Below, in pieces: positions 44,722-54,335 of a DNA stretch of 64,000 nt (its first letter is position 1; each line of letters starts with the position of its first letter). The DNA is from Desulforamulus profundi (GTDB lineage: Bacteria; Bacillota_B; Desulfotomaculia; Desulfotomaculales; Desulfotomaculaceae): NCBI RefSeq assembly GCF_002607855.1, contig NZ_AWQQ01000020.1, positions 1-64,000 of the forward strand, read 5' to 3'. Below the pieces are notes generated by a model. It saw only the letters and a program-made list of their open reading frames with translations. It did no database searches and was not told the origin of the DNA. The position numbers and the translations under genes are program-made.

Positions 44722-46134
44722 ATGAGTCTATTTCGCAAAAAGTCACTGGATGAACTCCTAGCATCATCCAAAAAACAACAACTGAACAGAGTCCTGGGCC
44801 CCCTTGATTTAACCTTGTTGGGTATCGGTGCCATTATTGATACAGGCATCTTTGTTCTTACCGGGGTTGCTGCGGCGGAACACGCAGGTCCGGCACTGGT
44901 CTTATCTTTTATTGTTGCAGGTTTAGCCTGCGTCTTTGCGGCCTTATGTTATGCAGAATTTGCTTCCACCGTTCCCATTGCCGGTAGTGTATATTCCTAC
45001 AGTTATTTTACCTTAGGTGAAGTGGTTGCCTGGTTGATTGGTTGGGATTTAATCCTGGAATACGGACTGGCGGTTTCGGCAGTAGGTGTTGGCTGGTCGG
45101 GTTATTTCCAGAACCTGATCGCCGGTTTTGGCTTAAAACTTCCCGTTGCTTTGTCGGGGGCTCCCGGAAGTGCGCCGGGTGCCGTCTTTAATTTACCTGC
45201 ATTTTTGATGATTGTTCTTATCACCTGGCTGTTATCCAGAGGCATTCGTGAAAGCGCCAGGGTAAATAATATCATGGTATTTATTAAGGTAGCTGTGGTT
45301 CTTGTCTTTATTGCCGTAGGTGTTTGGTATGTGAAGCCTGCCAACTGGGCTCCCTTTATGCCCTTTGGTTTCGGCGGTGTAATGACCGGTGCGGCAACCA
45401 TCTTCTTTGCCTACCTGGGCTTTGACGCAGTTTCTACCGCCGCCGAGGAAGTAAAGAACCCCAAAAAGGACTTGCCTATTGGCATTATCGGTTCGCTGGC
45501 CGTCTGTACAGTCTTGTACATTGTGGTTTCCGCAATCCTTACCGGTATCGTTCCCTACAGCCAGCTGAACGTAGCTGCTCCGGTGGCCTTTGCCATGAAC
45601 TTTATCGGCCAGAACTGGTTTGCCGGTTTGATCTCCCTGGGCGCCATTTGCGGTATGACAACCGTTCTGCTGGTGATGCTGTACGGACAAATCCGTTTGT
45701 TCTTCGCCATGAGCCGCGACGGGTTAATCCCCGGCATGTTTGCCAAGGTACACCCGACTTACAAGACACCCTATACCAGCACCTGGGTTACCGGTCTGAC
45801 CTGTGCCACCATCTCCGCTCTGGTCCCCCTCGGCACACTGGCACACCTGGTAAACATCGGTACATTAACCGCCTTTGTTCTGGTTTCCGTCGCTGTATTA
45901 ATCCTGCGGAAGACCCACCCCAATGTGCCCAGGGCCTTCACCTGCCCGGCAGTTCCGCTGGTGCCCATGCTGGCCATCTTCTTCTGCGGCTATCTCATGA
46001 TCAGCCTGCCAATGATCACCTGGAAGATGTTTGTTGCCTGGTTGGCCATCGGTATCGTGGTATACGCTGTCTATGGACGCAGCCACAGCTTGCTGGCAAG
46101 AGGCGCCAGGAACAAAGCAGAAATCAGTGCTTAA
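44722..46134 (+). CDS. APC-superfamily amino acid permease
   Basis: A 470-residue transporter with twelve predicted helices. The first helix carries the substrate and ion-binding motif LLGIGAIIDTGIFVLTGVAA, where most relatives have GAIIGTGIF. Helix 6 has ATIFFAYLGFDAVSTAAEEV with the consensus N-P-K-K-D-L-P-I-G-I following. This is the YfnA/CAT-type cationic amino acid permease group. ATG 44722 follows GGGAGG. Monocistronic with its own promoter and terminator. Substrate specificity cannot be inferred. Confidence 0.92.
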   Translation: MSLFRKKSLDELLASSKKQQLNRVLGPLDLTLLGIGAIIDTGIFVLTGVAAAEHAGPALVLSFIVAGLACVFAALCYAEFASTVPIAGSVYSYSYFTLGEVVAWLIGWDLILEYGLAVSAVGVGWSGYFQNLIAGFGLKLPVALSGAPGSAPGAVFNLPAFLMIVLITWLLSRGIRESARVNNIMVFIKVAVVLVFIAVGVWYVKPANWAPFMPFGFGGVMTGAATIFFAYLGFDAVSTAAEEVKNPKKDLPIGIIGSLAVCTVLYIVVSAILTGIVPYSQLNVAAPVAFAMNFIGQNWFAGLISLGAICGMTTVLLVMLYGQIRLFFAMSRDGLIPGMFAKVHPTYKTPYTSTWVTGLTCATISALVPLGTLAHLVNIGTLTAFVLVSVAVLILRKTHPNVPRAFTCPAVPLVPMLAIFFCGYLMISLPMITWKMFVAWLAIGIVVYAVYGRSHSLLARGARNKAEISA

Positions 46135-46137
46135 GAC

Positions 46138-46168
46138 AAAAGGAGGCTGCGGCCTCCTTTCTGATTTT
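46138..46168 (+). terminator. Terminator of the APC permease
   Basis: AAAGGAGGC-TGC-GGCCTCCTTT followed by CTGATTTT. Confidence 0.75.
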
Positions 46169-46322
46169 ATACCGTACAAGAGTTTTGGTTATATTGCATG
46201 GTAGGGTCCTGCAGGAATTTTGTTGCCCGCTGCTAAAAATGAGGTAGTCAGAAAGCAAAGGATAGTTTAAAATAGAAAGCGTGCAGCTTACCTGTAGATT
46301 GTTTTTAGAAGGGGATATGGCG

Positions 46323-46664
46323 ATGGAAAAGTTTTTTGAGAAAATGAAGGAATACCTGGGCATGGAGACAGAGATATCCTATGAGGAATTTGAAGCCTAT
46401 TACCAGGATGTTATCCATTTCTTGAACAAAGATTATCTGACCCTCAATCAGGAAGAGGCCATCAAAGGTCGATTTATCCTGTCCATCTTAATGTCAAACA
46501 GTGAAGACCGGTCCAAGAGGAACAAAACCCTGGCCAAAAAATACAAAAAAATCTATGAAAAGTGCCACCTGTGGGCGGAAGCTATTACTTTGAGATTACT
46601 GAAAATGGGTCTGACCAAGGACCAGATTGTCCAGGCAGAAAAGGAACTAAGTGATTCGATATAA
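46323..46664 (+). CDS. Small helical cytoplasmic protein, unknown function
   Basis: A 113-residue charged helical protein: FFEKMKEYLGMETEISYEEF, then YYQDVIHFLNKDYLTLNQEE and a lysine-rich helix before LLKMGLTKDQIVQAEKELSD. No motif is recognised. ATG 46323 is preferred over 46317 for the spacing to AAGGGG. It has its own terminator. Confidence 0.7.
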   Translation: MEKFFEKMKEYLGMETEISYEEFEAYYQDVIHFLNKDYLTLNQEEAIKGRFILSILMSNSEDRSKRNKTLAKKYKKIYEKCHLWAEAITLRLLKMGLTKDQIVQAEKELSDSI

Positions 46665-46670
46665 ATAAAA

Positions 46671-46702
46671 GGACGGGGATGGGCCTACTGCCATCCCGTC
46701 CG
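46671..46702. terminator. Terminator between convergent genes
   Basis: GGACGGGGATGG and CCATCCCGTCC with a short loop, between the helical protein gene and psd. Confidence 0.75.
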
Positions 46703-46706
46703 CATT

Positions 46707-47482
46707 TTAAGTTTGAAAAGTGCCGATTCGCTGCCCCATTTTAATTTCCATGTTAGCGGTCAGGCCTTTGTCTGGCAGAAAAGAATTCTTTTGGAAAAAC
46801 AAAATGACCGTGGAACCAAACTCAAATCGACCGATTTCATCCCCCTTGGCTATTTCCTGGCCCACCTGGTAATTGGATACAATCTTGCCGACACCCAGGG
46901 CACCCACTTTAACTAAAGCGAATTTATACCCCTTCGCTGTCTCAAAAATGGTGCAGGTGCGCCTGTTTTTGGCAAACAAGTCCTTAATGGTGGAAATCCC
47001 GAGCTTATTAACAGGGAAAACTTTCCCCGGGACATAGCAGTGTTGAATGACCCTGGCTGAAAAAGGCATATGAATGCGGTGATAGTTCCTGGGGCTTAAA
47101 TAAATATTTAAATAATACCCGTCCTTAAAATCGCTGCCTTCGTGGGACAGCAGTTCGGGGATGGAATAGGTGTTGTTTTTGGCCAGAATGATTTTATTCT
47201 CCCTGGCAAAGCCCAGGTCGACAATTTTTCCGTCCACAGGCTGATGGCCACATCTTCGCCGGGCGCAATAGGACGCAAGGTGGGACAGATATCCCTCACA
47301 AAAAAGTCTGTCAGGCTTTTATAATGTCTGGGATGCCGGATCTCGTCCCGGTTTATTTTGTAGAGTCGGATGTAGGGTTTTATCAATACTCTGCTAAAAC
47401 GGCTGCGGCAGGCCATGTTAAAGACTTTGACGAAGGATTTTCTGGATATCGAATGTACGGCTACTTTTTTTAGTAATTTCAC
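46707..47482 (-). pseudogene. psd: Phosphatidylserine decarboxylase, one frameshift
   Basis: Makes phosphatidylethanolamine at the membrane. The precursor self-cleaves to form a pyruvoyl group; the cleavage motif is visible as FEFGSTVILFF (the FGST variant) near the C-terminus. Other landmarks are HYKSLTDFFVRD, VDGKIVDLG and LSPRNYHRIHMPFSA. The frame breaks at about 47239-47242, where AGCCTGTGG needs another C, joining GEDVAIS with PVDGKIVD. The restored length is 258 residues, normal for the Gram-positive form. Because this enzyme is usually conserved, a base miscall is likely. Confidence 0.9.
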
Positions 47483-47639
47483 TTCTCACAGTCCTTTATT
47501 TTTTATTCATACAAAGCAGCAAGCTACCTTTTATTATAGCATTTTTTACGCCGCCCATTCTACAGAAATAATGGGATAAAACACCTCTTGACGAATCGGG
47601 TCTAGATTATTATAATATCAAATCCGGGGGGTGATATAC

Positions 47640-48101
47640 ATGTTCTGCTTTGATGCTGAAATTTACTTGAGGGTGCTTGTTTCCATGGTGGCAGGCTTGC
47701 TCATTGGTATCGAAAGAACTTTATATAATAAACCAGCCGGGGTCCGTACCTTTGCACTGGTGAGTGTAGGTTCTACTCTCATTACGCTGGTGTCCATTTA
47801 CGGAGCCCAAAAGCTGGGTTATACAGGTGTCTCGGACCCTTTGCGGATTACGGCACAAATCGTCAGCGGCATTGGTTTTCTGGGGGCCGGTGTCATTTGG
47901 AGCAGCAAAAACGGCGGCATGAAGCACGGGGTTACCACTGCGGCTGAATTATGGGTTACCTCTGCAGTGGGCATGGCCCTAGGTGTAGGCATGTATGACC
48001 TGGCCATCCTGGTGGTGGTCTGTATCTTTATCGCTATTTTTACCGGGCGCAGGCTGGATGACTTCGTTGACAGGACTGAGAGAAAACGCCGGAATCAGTA
48101 G
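47640..48101 (+). CDS. MgtC/SapB-family membrane protein
   Basis: A 153-residue protein with four helices. The family signature is in the first half: VAGLLIGIERTLYNKPAGVR and TFALVSVGSTLITLVSIYG, followed by QIVSGIGFLGAGVIW and TTAAELWVTSAVGMALGVGM. MgtC-like proteins are linked to magnesium homeostasis and inhibition of F-type ATPase. This copy lacks the C-terminal ACT-like domain, as many Firmicute members do. ATG 47640 follows GGGGGGTG. Confidence 0.9.
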   Translation: MFCFDAEIYLRVLVSMVAGLLIGIERTLYNKPAGVRTFALVSVGSTLITLVSIYGAQKLGYTGVSDPLRITAQIVSGIGFLGAGVIWSSKNGGMKHGVTTAAELWVTSAVGMALGVGMYDLAILVVVCIFIAIFTGRRLDDFVDRTERKRRNQ

Positions 48102-48291
48102 ATTATATTGTGTCAATTGAGATTTATTGTTTTACATTTTCAGTGAAAAAGGGTAAAATAATATCAGCTCTAGGTACTAAGGTCTAGGTTCATTTATCCT
48201 TCTCAATTGCTCTGATGGTAAGGGAGGACTAAGATAAGTGAATTTCCCCAAGACCATTCCGGGCACCATAACTTATTGAGGAGGATTTACA
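48102..48291. other. Spacer before the zinc-ribbon gene
   Basis: About 190 AT-rich bases; CTAGGTACTAAGGTCTAGGTT near 48171-48191 contains an imperfect direct repeat of CTAGGT. No further element recognised. Confidence 0.3.
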
Positions 48292-48594
48292 ATGTATCAA
48301 GACAAAACCTTAACCTGTCGTGACTGTGGTAGTGACTTTGCTTTTACCGCTTCGGAGCAGGAGTTCTACGCTGAGAAAGGGTTTGCCAACGACCCCGGTC
48401 GTTGCCCTCAGTGCAGAGCAGCCCGCAAACAAAGAAACAACGGCGGCGGTTTTGCCCGCAACTCCCGTCCCCAGCGCGAAATGTTCCCCGCCACCTGTGC
48501 GGCATGCGGTGTTGAAACCGAAGTACCTTTCCGTCCCAGCGGAGATCGCCCGGTCTACTGCCGTGATTGCTTTAGCAGAAACAGCCGTTATTAA
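48292..48594 (+). CDS. Double zinc-ribbon protein
   Basis: A 100-residue protein with two Cys4 zinc ribbons: LTCRDCGSDFAFTASEQEFY with RCPQCRAARKQ completing the first, and ATCAACGVETEVPFRP with PVYCRDCFSRN completing the second. A basic linker rich in Arg, Asn and Gly joins them. This is the CxxC-x-CxxC probable nucleic-acid-binding family, small and abundant in Desulfotomaculum-like bacteria. ATG 48292 follows GAGGAGG. Confidence 0.88.
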   Translation: MYQDKTLTCRDCGSDFAFTASEQEFYAEKGFANDPGRCPQCRAARKQRNNGGGFARNSRPQREMFPATCAACGVETEVPFRPSGDRPVYCRDCFSRNSRY

Positions 48595-48604
48595 TAGGTA
48601 ATAG

Positions 48605-48640
48605 AAGACTCCTCTACATTTGCAGAGGAGTCTTTTATTC
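48605..48640. terminator. Terminator after the zinc-ribbon gene
   Basis: AAGACTCCTCT and AGAGGAGTCTT form an 11-bp stem, followed by TTATTCC; lies between convergent genes. Confidence 0.85.
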
Positions 48641-48648
48641 CTTTTACG

Positions 48649-49083
48649 TTACATGGTAGGAGAAGAGGGCTCGGAAATCTGCGTCAGGGCCTGTCCGGCC
48701 TCATTTTGGTAAATGTTTTGGGTGGCCAGGTCCCCCAGGGCCACAATGCCGGCCAGCCGGCCGTTTTCAACCACCGGCAGGCGGCGGATCTGACGCTGGG
48801 CCATTAAATTGGCTGCTTCATGCACATCCATTTGCGGCGTACCGGTTACAATGCCGGTGGTCATTACCGACTGTACTTTGGTTGTAGCCGGGTTCTGTCC
48901 CTGGGATACAGCCCGCAGGGCGATGTCCCTGTCTGTTATGATACCCACACATTGACCGTTTTCCACCACGGGAATCGATCCAACATTGTGTTGACTCATA
49001 AGTTGTGCGGCTTCCTGCACAGTTTGCTGAGGGTTTACTGTGGCAACCTTTTGTGTCATAATGTCTTGCAGCTTCTGGCTCAT
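48649..49083 (-). CDS. CBS-domain pair protein
   Basis: A 144-residue protein of two CBS domains: LQDIMTQKVATVNPQQTVQE with GIITDRDIALRAV in the first, and VQSVMTTGIVTGTPQMDVHE with GIVALGDLAT in the second. Such pairs bind adenosine nucleotides or other ligands; the partner enzyme or transporter is not known. The ATG follows GGGAGG. Intact and alone. Confidence 0.9.
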   Translation of the reverse strand: MSQKLQDIMTQKVATVNPQQTVQEAAQLMSQHNVGSIPVVENGQCVGIITDRDIALRAVSQGQNPATTKVQSVMTTGIVTGTPQMDVHEAANLMAQRQIRRLPVVENGRLAGIVALGDLATQNIYQNEAGQALTQISEPSSPTM

Positions 49084-49212
49084 TTTTTACCTCCCAATTT
49101 AAAATCATTGACAGTCTCTATATAGGTTTTCTATATTTGACAAGTTTCATTCCCCTGGCAAGGTGTAAAAACAAAAAAACTTGACAAGGCGTCAAGGCAG
49201 GTTTTCCTATGC

Positions 49213-49245
49213 AAAAAAACAAAAGACAGGGGAAAGCCCTGTCCT
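49213..49245 (-). terminator. Terminator of the carbonic anhydrase gene
   Basis: On the minus strand GGACAGGGC-TTT-CCCCTGTC is followed by TTTTGTTTTTTT. Confidence 0.75.
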
Positions 49246-49259
49246 TTTTAACGAATTAA

Positions 49260-49823
49260 TTAACTTTCGTTCTTGTCACTCTTTAATAAGTATAAACGAT
49301 TGTCTTCCAACTGGTACATCATAGGGGCAACCAGAACTTTGGGGTATCTGTGGCGTAATCTTTTGGCCTCGGCCAGCACAAAGTCCAGCTCATTGCCAAT
49401 TTCAAACATAGGAGCAAAATGGTTGAAATGATCCTCGGCAGTTTTTCTGTCCCATCCTATATCAACTAACCCGTCAATAAATTGCTGCTCTTTGGCCTTC
49501 AGGTTGGCCATGCCGCATTTGTTATGACCAATTAAAGCGATGGCTCTGACACCGCCGACGGCAATGGCGTAGGAGACTTTGAATTCAGAGGTGCGTAAAT
49601 TTCCTGCCCCGGTTCTAATCACGTAGGCAAATTTTTCGGGAATGTTAAGGCGCTTGCGGTTGTCCATACACATACCAATTAAGAGTTCTGCGTGCTCATA
49701 CTTCTTGTCAGATTCAAAAAAGTGCTTGTTAAAGTTGTGATACTCAATGAGGTCGCCGATGGGAGTATTCAGGTATTGGGGAAAAATATCTTCCCTTGTG
49801 TTAATCGGAACAATCTGGGCCAT
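49260..49823 (-). CDS. Beta-class carbonic anhydrase-like protein
   Basis: A 187-residue member of the beta carbonic anhydrase family. Zinc and catalytic positions are seen as GMCMDNRKR (Cys, Asp, Arg) and IGHNKCGM (His, Cys). The middle helical insertion (QQFIDGLVDIGWDRKTAEDH) is characteristic of a divergent anaerobe branch. It interconverts CO2 and bicarbonate, or may hydrolyse CS2/COS in related enzymes. ATG 49823 follows GGAGGGG. Confidence 0.85.
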   Translation of the reverse strand: MAQIVPINTREDIFPQYLNTPIGDLIEYHNFNKHFFESDKKYEHAELLIGMCMDNRKRLNIPEKFAYVIRTGAGNLRTSEFKVSYAIAVGGVRAIALIGHNKCGMANLKAKEQQFIDGLVDIGWDRKTAEDHFNHFAPMFEIGNELDFVLAEAKRLRHRYPKVLVAPMMYQLEDNRLYLLKSDKNES

Positions 49824-50067
49824 TTTGTCACCCCTCCTTTGTTAGCCTTTCTTAATAATTTAGCAGAAAAATGTATCAATGTCCAACATTTTTGTCATTA
49901 CATTTACGGGTTTTTTGCAAAGAATTTCTCTGCCGTTTTATCTTCGACACAAATCAAAAATTAGTCCTCAGGTCGGAAAATTCTTCTCAAATTCTTGAAT
50001 TTTTTATACCCGTAAAGGAATTTTACCCGCTGCAACGAATTTAATAATGGATAAGGTGGGGGATAAA

Positions 50068-50511
50068 GTGAAAATATCTGCAATATCCGGGAATAAACGA
50101 AACCACGGCAATCTTAAATTAACACCCGGGGGTGTGGAGGGGGTCAAAATCAGCCAGCCCTTTTCAACCGTCCTGGATCATAAAGAAAAGGATCACGCTG
50201 AGAGGCAGCTCTGGGAAATGGTAGAAAAAATAAAGGCTGCGGGGAACAAACTAAAATCAGCGGCCACAGAGGAAAATATTAAACAATATAAAGATTCCAT
50301 CAAGGATTACCTGACGTTTGTGTTAAAAAATTATCATAAACTTAGACACGACCGGAGTATTAACTACAGCACGGTTTATACCCGGGTGGAGATTATTAAT
50401 AAGGAAGCGGAAGAATTAACCCGCAGGTTGTTAACCGAAGAAAAAGGAAATATTGATGTTGTGGCTGAGGTAGACAGAATTACCGGCCTGATCATTGATG
50501 TGTACAATTAA
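50068..50511 (+). CDS. YaaR-like (DUF327) protein
   Basis: A 147-residue protein. The C-terminal two-thirds match DUF327: ENIKQYKDSIKDYLTFVLKN, YHKLRHDRSINYSTVYTRVE, IINKEAEELTRRLL. The family is typical of spore-forming Firmicutes and has no settled function. GTG 50068 is chosen because GGTGGGGGAT precedes it and other members begin with VKI or MKI; ATG 50047 would place the signal inside the gene. Confidence 0.82.
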   Translation: MKISAISGNKRNHGNLKLTPGGVEGVKISQPFSTVLDHKEKDHAERQLWEMVEKIKAAGNKLKSAATEENIKQYKDSIKDYLTFVLKNYHKLRHDRSINYSTVYTRVEIINKEAEELTRRLLTEEKGNIDVVAEVDRITGLIIDVYN

Positions 50512-50582
50512 GTGACACCCTTCCGGGGTATTTTTATTTTACTGGTAGAATGTTATAGTAAAATGAGAAATGCGGTGAATAA

Positions 50583-51166
50583 ATGGTTATTATTATTGAT
50601 AACTACGATTCTTTTATTTATAACCTATACCAGCACATCCGGGAACTGGGGGAAGAGGTGCTGGTTTTTCGCAACGATGCGGTCACCTGCCGTGAACTGG
50701 CAGCCATGCAGCCTCCCACATTGTGATATCCCCCGGTCCCTGCTCACCCGGGGAAGCCGGCATCTCGGTAGATGTGGTAAAGCATTTTGCCGGAAAAGTG
50801 CCGGTGCTGGGGGTCTGCCTGGGGCACCAGTCCATCGGGCAGGCCTTTGGCGGCAAGGTGGTTCGGGCGCCCCGGGTCATGCACGGCCAGGACTCCCACG
50901 TCATGCATGACGGAAAAACCGTTTATGCAGGTTTGAGCAATCCCTTGCGGGCCGGCAGGTATCATTCCCTGTGCGTAGAGGAGCAGTGCCTGCCCGGGAT
51001 TTTGGAAATTTCCGCCTGGACCCGCCAAGGCGAGATCATGGGGCTGCGGCACAAGTTCTATACCGTGGAAGGCGTGCAATTTCACCCGGAGTCTGTCCTG
51101 ACCCCCGAAGGTAAACGCCTGCTGGCCAACTTTTTAAACATAAAGGGCGGGCAGTGGCATGGCTAG
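50583..51166 (+). pseudogene. pabA: Aminodeoxychorismate synthase glutaminase subunit, one frameshift
   Basis: The amidotransferase that supplies ammonia to PabB for p-aminobenzoate (folate). The N-terminus, MVIIIDNYDSFIYNLYQHIR, and the class I glutaminase triad are visible: Cys in VLGVCLGHQSIGQAFGG and His-Glu in VQFHPESV. The frame breaks at 50711-50717, where CAGCCTCCCACATTG needs another C, joining AAMQP to HIVISPGPCSPGEAG. The restored length is 194 residues. ATG 50583 has a GCGGTG upstream. It overlaps pabB by 8 bases. It may also serve tryptophan synthesis as TrpG. Confidence 0.9.
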
Positions 51167-52598
51167 AGAACCCCTTATCCTGGAATTTCAAACCTGTAAA
51201 ACCGTTAATGAACTGTTTGACTGCATAAACCCGCTGCCCTACAGCTTTTTACTGGATACCGGCCTGCCGGCAGGGAAAGAACGGTTTTCCATTTTAGGAG
51301 CCGATCCCTGCGGGATCATTCGTTCCAAAAACGGCATCACAACCGCCCGCAGGAAGGATAAACAGCTGGAAGAGGTTGTAACAGGGAATCCCCTGGATGT
51401 AATGAAAAGCTGGCTGGCCGGTTTCCCGGAGATAGCGAAAATCCCCGAAATTCCTTTTGCAGGTGGGGCCGTAGGTTTTTTGGGGTATGACCTGGGACGG
51501 CAGTTGGAGAAAGTACCGGGTATCGCCCTTGACGATTTGCAAACACCGGATCTTTTATTTGGTTTGTATGATGTGTCACTGGTGGTTGATCACCTTACTG
51601 GACGAAAATTCATTGTATCAACCGGTCACCCTGAAACTGAAGAGGGGAAGGCACAAAAAAGGGCCAGGGAAAGGGCTTGCTGGCTAAAGGAACTTTTAGA
51701 AAGCAACAGGCAGTGCAGTGCCCTTGGTATTCAAAAGAGGCCGGCCGCCGTCCGGGGGAACTTTACCAAACAATCCTACCAGGACCATGTGAAGCAGGCA
51801 GTTGAGCACATCTTAAACGGGGATATCTTTCAAGTGAACCTTGCCCAGCGTTTCGAAGTGCAATCTGCCATAGACAGCTGGCCCTTGTTTAAAGAACTGA
51901 AGCAGATCAGCCCCGCCCCCCAGTCTGCCTATTTAAAATTTGGGGAAATTGAGGTGGTCTGTTCTTCCCCGGAACGTTTTCTTAAACTGGATCATAACAA
52001 CAGGGTGGAGACCTGTCCCATAAAAGGGACCAGGCCCAGGGGAACCGGCAAGGAAGAGGACTTGCTCAATTACCGGGCCTTACTGGAAAGCCAAAAGGAT
52101 TGGGCGGAACTAACCATGATTGTGGACTTGGAACGAAGCGACCTGGGCAAAGTCTGCAAAATTGGCTCCGTGAAGGCTGAGATGCCTTACAGAATAGAAA
52201 CCTTCCCCACGGTATTCCATTTGGTCACCACCGTTGTGGGTGAACTGCCGGAGGACAAGGGGATCTTCGAACTGTTGAAGGCGGCTTTCCCCGGGGGGTC
52301 CATTACCGGCGCCCCGAAAATCAAGGCCATGGAAATCATTGAACGGCTGGAGCCGGTCCGCCGGGGAATTTATACAGGTTCCCTGGGATACATCGGTTTT
52401 GACGGCAGGGCGGACCTTAATATTGTCATTCGCACCATTGTGAAAGTGAAGGGAAAGTATTACTTCCAGGTGGGGGGAGGCATAACAGCCAAATCAAACC
52501 CTGCGGCGGAGTATTATGAAACCCTGGATAAGGCAAAGGCCCTCCTGAGGGCACTTCAATTTGAAGGGAGCATCTATCATGGCCCTTATATCGATTGA
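51159..52598 (+). CDS. pabB: Aminodeoxychorismate synthase component I
   Basis: A 479-residue chorismate-utilising enzyme producing 4-amino-4-deoxychorismate. The N-terminal domain (residues 1-180) has FAGGAVGFLGYDLGRQLEKV. The catalytic domain contains GDIFQVNLAQRF, CSSPERFLKL, the PIKGTRPRG motif typical of PabB rather than of tryptophan-binding TrpE, FPGGSITGAPKIKAMEIIE and the end QVGGGITAKSNPAAEYYETL. It lies between pabA and pabC with overlaps on both sides, indicating translational coupling. Confidence 0.93.
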   Translation: MAREPLILEFQTCKTVNELFDCINPLPYSFLLDTGLPAGKERFSILGADPCGIIRSKNGITTARRKDKQLEEVVTGNPLDVMKSWLAGFPEIAKIPEIPFAGGAVGFLGYDLGRQLEKVPGIALDDLQTPDLLFGLYDVSLVVDHLTGRKFIVSTGHPETEEGKAQKRARERACWLKELLESNRQCSALGIQKRPAAVRGNFTKQSYQDHVKQAVEHILNGDIFQVNLAQRFEVQSAIDSWPLFKELKQISPAPQSAYLKFGEIEVVCSSPERFLKLDHNNRVETCPIKGTRPRGTGKEEDLLNYRALLESQKDWAELTMIVDLERSDLGKVCKIGSVKAEMPYRIETFPTVFHLVTTVVGELPEDKGIFELLKAAFPGGSITGAPKIKAMEIIERLEPVRRGIYTGSLGYIGFDGRADLNIVIRTIVKVKGKYYFQVGGGITAKSNPAAEYYETLDKAKALLRALQFEGSIYHGPYID

Positions 52599-53424
52599 CG
52601 GAGTTCCGGTGGGCAAGAACGGCATTTCTCCCCTGACCTGGGGCTGTGCCTACGGCTACGGTCTTTTTGAAACCATCCTGGTCTTAGGAAAAAGGCCGGT
52701 GTTTCTGGAGAGGCACCTTGAAAGAATGCGCTTGTCGGCGAGCTTCCTGCAATTGGACATGCCGGAAGAGGATGATTGCACTGAGTGGGCATGGCGCATG
52801 CTGCGCGAAAACAGCGTGCCGGCGGGGAAACTGAAAATCACCCTGCTGGCCAGGGAAAGAATCCCCGGTGAAAAAAAGATTGCCACCCATACAGTCTTAT
52901 CTTTTCAACCCGGACTGCCGTACCCGGAATCCCTTTATGAAACTGGGGTCGCCATTGGTTTATTAAACCAAACAAAAAACGAGAAATCCGTCCTGGTCAA
53001 ACACAAAACAGTAAACTATCTGGAAAACCTGTTGGGCAGAGAGCGGGCCTGGCAGAACAACTGGTTTGAGGGAATCTTTCATAATACAAAGGGCCGGTTA
53101 TGCGAGGGAACCGTCAGCAATCTTTTTATCGTTAAAGACCAGACAATCGTAACCCCCGGCATCAGGGAAGGTCTGCTGCCGGGGGTTACCAGAGAAATTG
53201 TTATTAAACTGGCCAGGAAAAACAAGCTGCCGGTGAGAGTGGGAAAGATCCCTGAAAAGGATTTAACCGTGGCCGGTGAAGTATTTTTAACCAATTCATT
53301 GTTTGGCATCCTGCCGGTGACCCGTGTCGGAGACCGAACCATCGGGGACGGAGAACCAGGGCCGCTGACCAGGTCCCTCATGGACCGCTACAAGGCGCTG
53401 TTAACCGCCAGGGGCTACCTGTAG
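52579..53424 (+). CDS. pabC: Aminodeoxychorismate lyase (class IV aminotransferase fold)
   Basis: A 281-residue PLP enzyme that removes pyruvate to form p-aminobenzoate. The opening (PLTWGCAYGYGLFETILVLG), PLP lysine in VLVKHKTVNYLENLL, and the loop EGTVSNLFIVKDQTIVTPGI are all family features. ATG 52579 follows GAAGGGAG and lies inside the 3' end of pabB. The operon context decides PabC over branched-chain or D-amino acid aminotransferase. Confidence 0.9.
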   Translation: MALISIDGVPVGKNGISPLTWGCAYGYGLFETILVLGKRPVFLERHLERMRLSASFLQLDMPEEDDCTEWAWRMLRENSVPAGKLKITLLARERIPGEKKIATHTVLSFQPGLPYPESLYETGVAIGLLNQTKNEKSVLVKHKTVNYLENLLGRERAWQNNWFEGIFHNTKGRLCEGTVSNLFIVKDQTIVTPGIREGLLPGVTREIVIKLARKNKLPVRVGKIPEKDLTVAGEVFLTNSLFGILPVTRVGDRTIGDGEPGPLTRSLMDRYKALLTARGYL

Positions 53425-53438
53425 AATGGAAAAGGTGT

Positions 53439-53894
53439 TTAGGATTCCTTGCTTTCAGGAAGGGGCTTTGCCTCTGTCCTGACCACGACGGTCCTGGCGG
53501 CAAAATCATGGATCCCTCTGCCGTACATCAGAATTAAGACAATGGTGGACAGCATCCAGAATAACCAGCCGGTTTTAATAATGGGCTGGGTTAAAAGGTA
53601 AAAGGGGTAAAGGGTAAAGGCGAATTCCCGCAGCAGGTAATGGCCGATGTGTAATTTTTTCTCCTGGTAGGACTGAATCCGGATTTTCATGACCTTTTTA
53701 CCAACGGTCTGACCGTTCCACAGCACATTTAACAAAACAATGGCGACCAGCAAAATACCGTTGGCAATGTAGTCAACGGTTTTTAGATTGCTATTAAAAC
53801 CAAACCACAAATAAATGGGCAGAGTGATGACGACTTTATCAATAATACGGGCAATCAGGCGTTCAAAGGGACTGGCGTATTGAAGTTCGCTCAT
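53439..53894 (-). CDS. RDD-family membrane protein
   Basis: A 151-residue RDD protein. It opens ASPFERLIARIIDKVVITLP (the R..D pattern), has a central VLLNVLWNGQTVGKKVMKIR and ends with GRGIHDFAARTVVV. Three membrane helices are expected. Function unknown; some RDD proteins affect sodium or osmotic balance. The ATG follows AAGGAGAG. Convergent with pabC. Confidence 0.85.
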   Translation of the reverse strand: MSELQYASPFERLIARIIDKVVITLPIYLWFGFNSNLKTVDYIANGILLVAIVLLNVLWNGQTVGKKVMKIRIQSYQEKKLHIGHYLLREFAFTLYPFYLLTQPIIKTGWLFWMLSTIVLILMYGRGIHDFAARTVVVRTEAKPLPESKES

Positions 53895-54155
53895 GGCTTT
53901 CTCTCCTTAGTTAAATAGTTGAATAAAGTTGTTACAAAAGTAACAAATTGTTTTAATGATTGCAACTCCCTGAAAGAAAAATTCCCTCTCACCGGTCAAA
54001 TTTTTTTCTGGATGATTATTTAAATTTTGTCATTGGTTAGAGAGAAAGATGCTAAAAAAATTTTTTACAAAATTTTAAGAACTTATTCCCTTTATCGTCA
54101 GGCTGTTGTAAGAAATCAGGGATACAATAGTGACAAAAGTAAGGGGGGAAGGAAT

Positions 54156-54335
54156 ATGAGTCAAGATTTTGGCGGATTTCTTTCATTTGCTTTAGGTAAA
54201 TTAAATTTCGCAGGAAGATACAAAGTCTGTGAACGGTGCCCTTACTGGATGATGGAATGCAAAGAGGACAAATACTGTCAATCCCGTTTCCAGGCGGAAG
54301 GCGTGGTTTGGCATCTTGGCAATGATCTTAAATAA
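54156..54335 (+). CDS. Small cysteine-rich protein
   Basis: A 59-residue protein: MSQDFGGFLSFALGKLNFAG, then YKVCERCPYWMMECKEDKYC with four cysteines that could bind a metal, and QAEGVVWHLGNDLK. ATG 54156 is chosen because GGGGGGAAGGA lies 5 bases upstream; the upstream part of the frame has no signal. Family not recognised. Confidence 0.65.
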   Translation: MSQDFGGFLSFALGKLNFAGRYKVCERCPYWMMECKEDKYCQSRFQAEGVVWHLGNDLK